Below are positions 7,121 through 10,830 of a stretch of 10,830 nucleotides of DNA, one piece after another. Position numbers and translations under genes: made by a program. The notes below the pieces were generated by a model, which was not told the DNA's origin, made no database searches, and worked only from the letters and a program-made list of their open reading frames with translations. Position 1 is the first letter of the stretch, and each line of letters opens with the position of its first letter. This stretch comes from an uncultured Eubacteriaceae bacterium (GTDB taxonomy: Bacteria > Bacillota > Clostridia > Lachnospirales > CAG-274): positions 1 through 10,830 of the forward strand of contig CAMNCZ010000015.1 in NCBI GenBank assembly GCA_946534775.1, in the 5' to 3' direction.

Positions 7121-7238
7121 CTTCTTCGTCCCCGTCTTTGTCACCATCTGTATCTAATATATCATTGATCATCATATAGTCCATATAATTGTCGAACATA
7201 TCATCTTTTCGTCCGTTCCCGTTCCAATCAAAAAACAT
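7113..7238 (-). CDS. Small acidic protein (41 aa) with EF-hand-like loops, function unknown
   Basis: ATG at 7238 is preceded by AGGGGGTG (ending 7244) with 5 bases of spacing, a good ribosome binding site, and the TGA at 7115-7113 overlaps the rnhA start in an ATGAGTGA arrangement. The product begins MFFDWNGNGRKDD, has a Met/Tyr-rich middle (MFDNYMDYMMIND) and ends with DTDGDKDGDEEDE. DxNxNG and DxDGDxDGD are the pattern of calcium-binding EF-hand/dockerin-type loops, although the usual acidic residue at loop position 12 of the first loop is Phe. I know of similar short clostridial proteins starting with Asp-Trp-Asn-Gly, uncharacterised, but could not check. It sits 24 bases after smpB and before rnhA, in the same operon. 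No signal peptide is visible, so it is probably cytoplasmic. Confidence 0.72.
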   Translation of the reverse strand: MFFDWNGNGRKDDMFDNYMDYMMINDILDTDGDKDGDEEDE

Positions 7239-7262
7239 AATGACACCCCCTTTTCTGTTTTA

Positions 7263-7736
7263 TCATACTTTCAGATTTTCCTTAAAAGCCTGCGCAGCTT
7301 CTCTCTGCTGGTCCTTCTTTGCGATATCCTGGCGCTTATCGTAAAGTTTCTTGCCCTTTGCAACAGCTATATCCACCTTTACAAGACTTCCCTGCAAATA
7401 GACTTTAAGCGGCACTATCGTGTGTCCGTCTATGGTAACTGCACCGATGAGTTTGTTTATCTCGTATTTATGCAAAAGAAGGCGTCTGTCCGCAAGTGGG
7501 TCGTGATTGAAAATATTGCCCTGTTCATAAGGGCTTATATGCATATTTTTTATAATAGCTTCACCGTTTTCTATTTTTATAAAGCTGTCCTTCAGGTTGC
7601 ATCTGCCTGCGCGTATGCTTTTAACTTCCGTACCTGTAAGCGCTATACCCGCCTGATAGGTCTCAAGTATAAAATAATCGTGATAAGCCTTCTTGTTCTG
7701 CGCAATAAGCTTTATTGATCTTTTATCGCCCGGCAT
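7263..7736 (-). CDS. smpB: SsrA (tmRNA)-binding protein SmpB
   Basis: Binds tmRNA and delivers it to stalled ribosomes for trans-translation, tagging incomplete proteins for degradation. The 157 residues match the family's usual length. Recognisable conserved segments are [17 protein letters not shown] near the N terminus, [39 protein letters not shown], and the basic [15 protein letters not shown] tail, which enters the ribosomal mRNA channel. The start ATG at 7736 has AAAGGAAG (7750-7743) with 6 bases of spacing. It lies 18 bases after the PHP-domain gene and 24 bases before the small acidic ORF, all on one strand. The tmRNA gene ssrA, often close to smpB, is not in the window. Confidence 0.97.
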   Translation of the reverse strand: MPGDKRSIKLIAQNKKAYHDYFILETYQAGIALTGTEVKSIRAGRCNLKDSFIKIENGEAIIKNMHISPYEQGNIFNHDPLADRRLLLHKYEINKLIGAVTIDGHTIVPLKVYLQGSLVKVDIAVAKGKKLYDKRQDIAKKDQQREAAQAFKENLKV

Positions 7737-7754
7737 TTTCTTCTTCCTTTCTGT

Positions 7755-8597
7755 TTATCCCCTTAATTTTTCCAGTTCTTCCAATAAATTGTACGGCACT
7801 TCCAGTTTTCCGTAGCCCGTACCGAGATCCAGTCCCGGCTTTATACTGCCGTGAAAATCGCTGCCGCCCGACAGACAAAGTGCGTATTTCTGTGCCAATG
7901 TCTTTATATATTTGCTCTCCGACGGCGTATATGTGGGATAATACGCCTCTATCGCATCAAGGCCGTATCCTTTCAGCCTTTTTACCATCATTTCCAGATT
8001 TTTGTCACTTAATTTGCAAAGCACGGGATGCGCCCACACCGATACGCCGCCCGCTTTTTTTATCAAGGCTATCGTTTCTTCGGGAGTCAAACTTTCTTTT
8101 TCCACATAAGCCTTGCATCGGTTTCCGATATATCGGTCAAAAGCCTCATTTTTGCTGCCGACATAGCCTTTTATCTGCATTAGCTGTGCAATATGCGCCC
8201 TTGATATAACGCTGTCGGGAAAGTTTTTTTTCAACTCCTCCAAAGTTATATCCACACCCTCGTTTTTTAAATTTTGCAGCATTTTCACGTTTCTTGTAAG
8301 GCGGGCATTTTTCATATAAGCAAGTCTGCTTTTTATTTCGGCCGAATTTTCGGGCAGAAAAAGCCCCACTATATGCAGCGATATCTTTTCGTACACCGTT
8401 GAAAACTCCGCCCCGCTTATGACATACACACCGAACTTTTCGCCTGCGCCCTGCGCTTCCTTAACGCCGTCAAGCGTGTCGTGGTCGGTCAGCGCTATCG
8501 CCGCCAGCTGTTTTTTTGCCGCATACTCCACAAGCTCCGTCGGCGTAAAAGTACCGTCGGATGCGGTTGAATGTGTGTGCAGATCAATCTTTTTCAT
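7755..8597 (-). CDS. PHP-domain metal-dependent phosphoesterase (RNase AM/YciV-like)
   Basis: The 280-residue protein has all the metal-binding motifs of the PHP family: HTHSTASDG (H7, H9, D14), TDHDT (D38, H39), GAEFS (E64), H75, RAH (H135), WAHP (H190) and SDFHG (D247, H249). Length and motif spacing match the stand-alone PHP group that includes E. coli YciV/RNase AM and the 3',5'-nucleoside bisphosphate phosphatase of Chromobacterium, which hydrolyse small phosphorylated nucleotides or trim 5' ends of short RNAs. The exact substrate here is inferred. It is not a DNA polymerase PHP domain or a histidinol phosphatase, judging by length and context. The start ATG at 8597 has AGGGTGA (8607-8601) just upstream. 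It is the first gene of the operon with smpB, the small acidic ORF and rnhA, behind the promoter at 8615-8643. Confidence 0.9.
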   Translation of the reverse strand: MKKIDLHTHSTASDGTFTPTELVEYAAKKQLAAIALTDHDTLDGVKEAQGAGEKFGVYVISGAEFSTVYEKISLHIVGLFLPENSAEIKSRLAYMKNARLTRNVKMLQNLKNEGVDITLEELKKNFPDSVISRAHIAQLMQIKGYVGSKNEAFDRYIGNRCKAYVEKESLTPEETIALIKKAGGVSVWAHPVLCKLSDKNLEMMVKRLKGYGLDAIEAYYPTYTPSESKYIKTLAQKYALCLSGGSDFHGSIKPGLDLGTGYGKLEVPYNLLEELEKLRG

Positions 8598-8614
8598 AAA
8601 ATCACCCTATATAT

Positions 8615-8643
8615 ATCATAAACCAAAATTCAAAACAGTACAA
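8615..8643 (-). promoter_or_regulatory. Promoter of the PHP-smpB-rnhA operon
   Basis: On the - strand, TTGTAC (8643-8638) and TATGAT (8620-8615) are separated by 17 bases. The start of transcription would fall about 8608, giving a very short leader before the AGGGTGA ribosome binding site. The site lies in the 79-base divergent region shared with the membrane protein gene. For that + strand gene only -10-like hexamers are visible (TACAAT 8639-8644, TATAAA 8647-8652) and no clear -35. Confidence 0.65.
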
Positions 8644-8676
8644 TAGTATAAATAAATTTTTTGGGAGAGAATTATT

Positions 8677-9066
8677 TTGAAAAACGACAACACCCCCGCA
8701 AAATCACCTTTATTTGCCATTACAAAAGGCCTTTTGACAACTTTTGCCATAACCGCCGCCGTTATGGTATGCTGCGCAGCCGTTATGACACTTGGCAGCG
8801 GACTTAACGAAAACACCGTATATATCGCCGTGCATATAACAAGCCTTGCCGCCGTATTTGCAGGCGCACTGACCGCCGCCCGAAATATTCAAAGCCGCGG
8901 TATGCTTAACGGCCTTGCCGTAGGCATTATTTATACTATAGCAACAGTATTTGCGGGCTTTATGATAACCCCCGATTACAGCGTGGGCACAAAAACTCTG
9001 CTTACACTTGGCATAAGCCTTGCAAGCGGCGCGCTCGGCGGCATACTCGGCATAAATATGAAGTAA
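8677..9066 (+). CDS. Four-helix membrane protein, TIGR04086/YrzE type, function unknown
   Basis: The 129-residue protein has four predicted membrane helices at about 16-37, 46-66, 73-95 and 105-125, with a short hydrophilic N terminus. The ARN-x-x-x-x-G-M-LNGLAVGIIY stretch after helix 2 and the C-terminal end GGILGINMK match, from memory, the TIGR04086 family of Firmicutes membrane proteins (Bacillus YrzE relatives), whose role is not known to me. The start is TTG at 8677, with GGGAGAG (8663-8669) 7 bases upstream; no ATG fits. It is transcribed away from the PHP-smpB operon, and its stop codon abuts that of the oppositely oriented phosphatase gene, so it is probably a single-gene unit. Confidence 0.8.
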   Translation: MKNDNTPAKSPLFAITKGLLTTFAITAAVMVCCAAVMTLGSGLNENTVYIAVHITSLAAVFAGALTAARNIQSRGMLNGLAVGIIYTIATVFAGFMITPDYSVGTKTLLTLGISLASGALGGILGINMK

Positions 9067-9078
9067 TTATTTTTTGCC
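9049..9078. other. A/T-rich hairpin across two abutting stop codons (possible bidirectional terminator)
   Basis: GGCATAAATA (9049-9058) can pair with TATTTTTTGCC (9068-9078) with one small bulge, placing both stop codons (9064-9066 on + and 9069-9067 on -) in or next to the loop. The + side carries a run of six T residues within the stem. There is no non-coding base between the two genes, so any terminator here must overlap coding sequence. The stem is weak. Confidence 0.3.
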
Positions 9079-10722
9079 CGTGTATTCCACACAAAGCATT
9101 GTAAGGTCATCAAATTGCTCCGCATCTTTCACAAAAGCGTCCACCGACCTTCTGACGTTTTTCAGCAGTTCCTCGGGCGAAGCATCGGGATTTTCGTTCA
9201 GCGCCGCTATCATACGCTCCGTTCCGAACAGTTCGTTTTTCGCATTGGTCGCTTCGGGTACACCGTCGGTATAAAGAAACAGTTTCGCACCCGGCGAAAA
9301 CTTCAACTCATACTCTTTGTATCTTACGCCCTCCATACCGCCGATAACAAAGCCGTGTTTGTCTTTTACCAGTTCAAACCCGCCTCCCGGCTGCATAACG
9401 GCCGGGTACTCGTGTCCCGCATTTGCAGCCGTAATTATGCCACTCTCGGTGTCCAGTATACCTAACCACACCGTTACAAACATTTCCTCGCGATTGTTGT
9501 TGCAGATCTGGTCGTTGACTGTTTGCAGAACTTCCGCGGGGCTTCGTCCCGTCATAGCAAAATTCTGTACAAGTATTTTTGATACCATCATAAAGAGTGC
9601 CGCAGGGACTCCCTTACCCGATACATCCGCCATTACTATACCCAGGTGAGTGTCGTCTATCAGGAAAAAGTCGTAGAAGTCGCCGCCAACCTCTTTTGCA
9701 GGCTCCATACTGGCATAAACATCAAAATCCTTGCGTTCGGGGAAAGCGGGATAGATATTTGGGAGCATATCTGCCTGGATACGCGTAGCCAGCGCCAACT
9801 CGGTACCGATACGTTCTTTCTCCGCCGTGACCGCAGTTAATCGGTCAATAGCCTGTACGGTATCCCGTTCCATTTTTTGTATTGCCGTAGTCAGCGTAAT
9901 TATCTCCGTAGTATTGCTCAGGCCGTCCAGCGCGCCCTGTTCCGCCATACTTGTTTCCCGTGCAAAACGTTCTGCCTCGCTTCCTATTTTTCCGATAGGA
10001 CGCAGTACTTCTTTTTTAAGATATCTTACCACCCAGACCGATGTAAAAGCCGCAAGTAAAAATCCGATGGTCCCTACTATCGCCAGATAACGATAACGTC
10101 CGTTTTGCAGTTCTTCCATAGGCCGCTGAACGCATATTACCGCTTTTACCGCGCCGTCACTGCCCTTCAGCGGTATCAGCGAAGTTATATGCGGTTCCGC
10201 ACCACGCAAATTGTTTACCCTTGCAATAGTTCCTCTCTCAAGTCCTTCCTCGTATATACCGCGATAGATCTGCGCATACTCCTCATTTGTGGTTTCCCTT
10301 ATATAGCCGATATCCCACGGCGTATAACTCGTCTTTTCATTCACCGTATTGAACACCGAAGTAAAATGCTGATAATCCGATGTATCCACATCTATAACAT
10401 AAAGCAGCGTTACATCCTGCTTTTGGCATAAGTTATTTATTCTGTCGAGTGAATCGAGGTATTCGGGATCATTTCCGTTACTTTCCATATATTGCCCGAG
10501 ATGATCGGCATTGATAAGTGTGGCCGCCGTTTCCGCCGTGTGAAAAGCCGAATCGTTATACTGCCTTGTCATAGAATCGGTAAAACAAATATATCCTACC
10601 GCACTTACCAGCATTGTAAACAAAAAAAGCAAAAACACCGCCGAAAAGATGATCCTGAACGCCATACTTTTTCTCAGTTGATTTATTGAACCGTTTAATT
10701 TTGACCAATGTACTTTTTTCAA
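9067..10722 (-). CDS. Membrane-bound PP2C (SpoIIE/RsbU-type) serine phosphatase with extracellular sensor
   Basis: Probable sensor phosphatase that removes phosphate from an anti-anti-sigma (STAS) protein in a partner-switching pathway. With the chosen start it has 551 residues: membrane helix 1 at about 22-47, an extracellular domain of about 160 residues, helix 2 at about 211-232, a HAMP-like linker to about 290, a coiled-coil segment (IDRLTAVTAEKERIGTELALA), and a C-terminal PP2C_SIG/SpoIIE domain from about 320. Phosphatase motifs are complete: EVGGDFYDFF (D348, D351), ADVSGKGVPAAL (D366), AGHEYP, LYTDGVPEA (D486) and EQFDDLTML (D538, D539), the usual Mn/Mg ligands. I chose TTG at 10722 because GGGAGAG lies 7 bases upstream, exactly as for the TTG-start gene at 8677; ATG at 10743 has no ribosome binding site and would add 7 residues. 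Its substrate and cognate anti-sigma kinase are not in the window, and the sensed signal is unknown. Confidence 0.92.
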   Translation of the reverse strand: MKKVHWSKLNGSINQLRKSMAFRIIFSAVFLLFLFTMLVSAVGYICFTDSMTRQYNDSAFHTAETAATLINADHLGQYMESNGNDPEYLDSLDRINNLCQKQDVTLLYVIDVDTSDYQHFTSVFNTVNEKTSYTPWDIGYIRETTNEEYAQIYRGIYEEGLERGTIARVNNLRGAEPHITSLIPLKGSDGAVKAVICVQRPMEELQNGRYRYLAIVGTIGFLLAAFTSVWVVRYLKKEVLRPIGKIGSEAERFARETSMAEQGALDGLSNTTEIITLTTAIQKMERDTVQAIDRLTAVTAEKERIGTELALATRIQADMLPNIYPAFPERKDFDVYASMEPAKEVGGDFYDFFLIDDTHLGIVMADVSGKGVPAALFMMVSKILVQNFAMTGRSPAEVLQTVNDQICNNNREEMFVTVWLGILDTESGIITAANAGHEYPAVMQPGGGFELVKDKHGFVIGGMEGVRYKEYELKFSPGAKLFLYTDGVPEATNAKNELFGTERMIAALNENPDASPEELLKNVRRSVDAFVKDAEQFDDLTMLCVEYTGKK

Positions 10723-10751
10723 ACTTACACTCTCCCTTCTCATAGTTTGTG

Positions 10752-10777
10752 TTATCGGAAGTTAAATCTTCCGATAA
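10752..10777. promoter_or_regulatory. Perfect 10-bp hairpin upstream of the phosphatase gene
   Basis: TTATCGGAAG (10752-10761) and CTTCCGATAA (10768-10777) are exact reverse complements around a 6-base loop. On the - strand the structure ends 11 bases before the AGAAGGGAGAG ribosome binding site of the phosphatase gene. No U-run follows, so it does not look like a terminator; it could be an mRNA leader structure or a protein-binding dyad. Confidence 0.6.
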
Positions 10778-10779
10778 AC

Positions 10780-10806
10780 GAGGGTGTCGCATTAAGCTCC
10801 ACCCTC
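10780..10806. repeat. 7-bp inverted repeat, middle of three adjacent hairpins
   Basis: GAGGGTG (10780-10786) and CACCCTC (10800-10806) are exact complements with a 13-base loop. Only 2 bases separate it from the hairpin at 10752-10777, and none from the one at 10807-10830. Confidence 0.5.
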
Positions 10807-10830
10807 TGGCAAAAAACAGGTTTTTTGCCA
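10807..10830. repeat. 10-bp inverted repeat at the window edge
   Basis: TGGCAAAAAA (10807-10816) and TTTTTTGCCA (10821-10830) pair around a CAGG loop. The last base of the window is the last base of the arm, so the structure may extend further. It could be part of a terminator of a gene beyond the window or of the phosphatase leader. No coding sequence is recognisable between 10744 and 10830. Confidence 0.5.

Noticed and set aside
7121..7147. Longer rnhA start at ATG 7147
   Set aside because: No ribosome binding site precedes it, the extra residues are not part of the RNase H fold, and the bases are used in another frame by the small acidic ORF.
7239..7262. tmRNA gene next to smpB
   Set aside because: Gaps around smpB are only 18 and 24 bases, and no tRNA-like acceptor/T-arm sequence is present elsewhere in the window.

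Overview
The window reads as chromosomal DNA from an anaerobic, low-to-medium G+C Gram-positive bacterium of the Clostridia, most likely an Oscillospiraceae- or Monoglobus-like gut pectin degrader. The grounds are strong AGGAGG-type ribosome binding sites, TTG starts, a clostridial TIGR04086-type membrane protein, a SpoIIE/RsbU-type phosphatase, and a very large secreted pectate lyase carrying S-layer homology (SLH) domains. The assignment is inference from gene content; no marker gene settles the species.

Layout. Bases 1-350 hold the end of an unidentified acidic protein, a 47-residue small protein coupled to it, and a rho-independent terminator, all on the + strand. A second terminator pointing the other way closes the dominant feature, a 1,976-residue protein on the - strand (403-6333). 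It has a signal peptide, two copies of a beta-sandwich module, four bacterial Ig-like domains between them, a family 9 pectate lyase beta-helix with its calcium and catalytic residues in place, a Ser/Thr/Gly linker, three SLH repeats and an acidic repetitive tail. Its upstream region (6334-6634) has no gene but holds a near-consensus promoter, a second possible promoter, a long imperfect inverted repeat, and a leader of about 150 nt that can form several hairpins just before the ribosome binding site.

From 8597 down to 6635 (- strand) is a compact housekeeping operon: a PHP-domain phosphoesterase, smpB, an overlooked 41-codon acidic ORF with EF-hand-like loops, and rnhA, whose start overlaps that ORF by 8 bases. 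A good promoter lies at 8615-8643. Transcribed divergently is a four-helix membrane protein of the TIGR04086/YrzE type (8677-9066). It meets, stop codon against stop codon, a membrane-bound PP2C/SpoIIE-type phosphatase (9067-10722, - strand). Three hairpins stand end to end upstream of the phosphatase at the window edge.

How the genes work together. The S-layer pectinase would display a polygalacturonate-cleaving enzyme on the cell surface. The PHP/SmpB/RNase HI group serves nucleotide/RNA turnover, ribosome rescue and R-loop removal. The phosphatase probably feeds an anti-anti-sigma (STAS) switch whose partners lie outside the window. There is no tRNA, rRNA, CRISPR array, transposon or prophage gene. 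I found no clear new multi-gene system; the most unusual items are the small ORFs, the structured leaders and the duplicated accessory modules of the pectate lyase.
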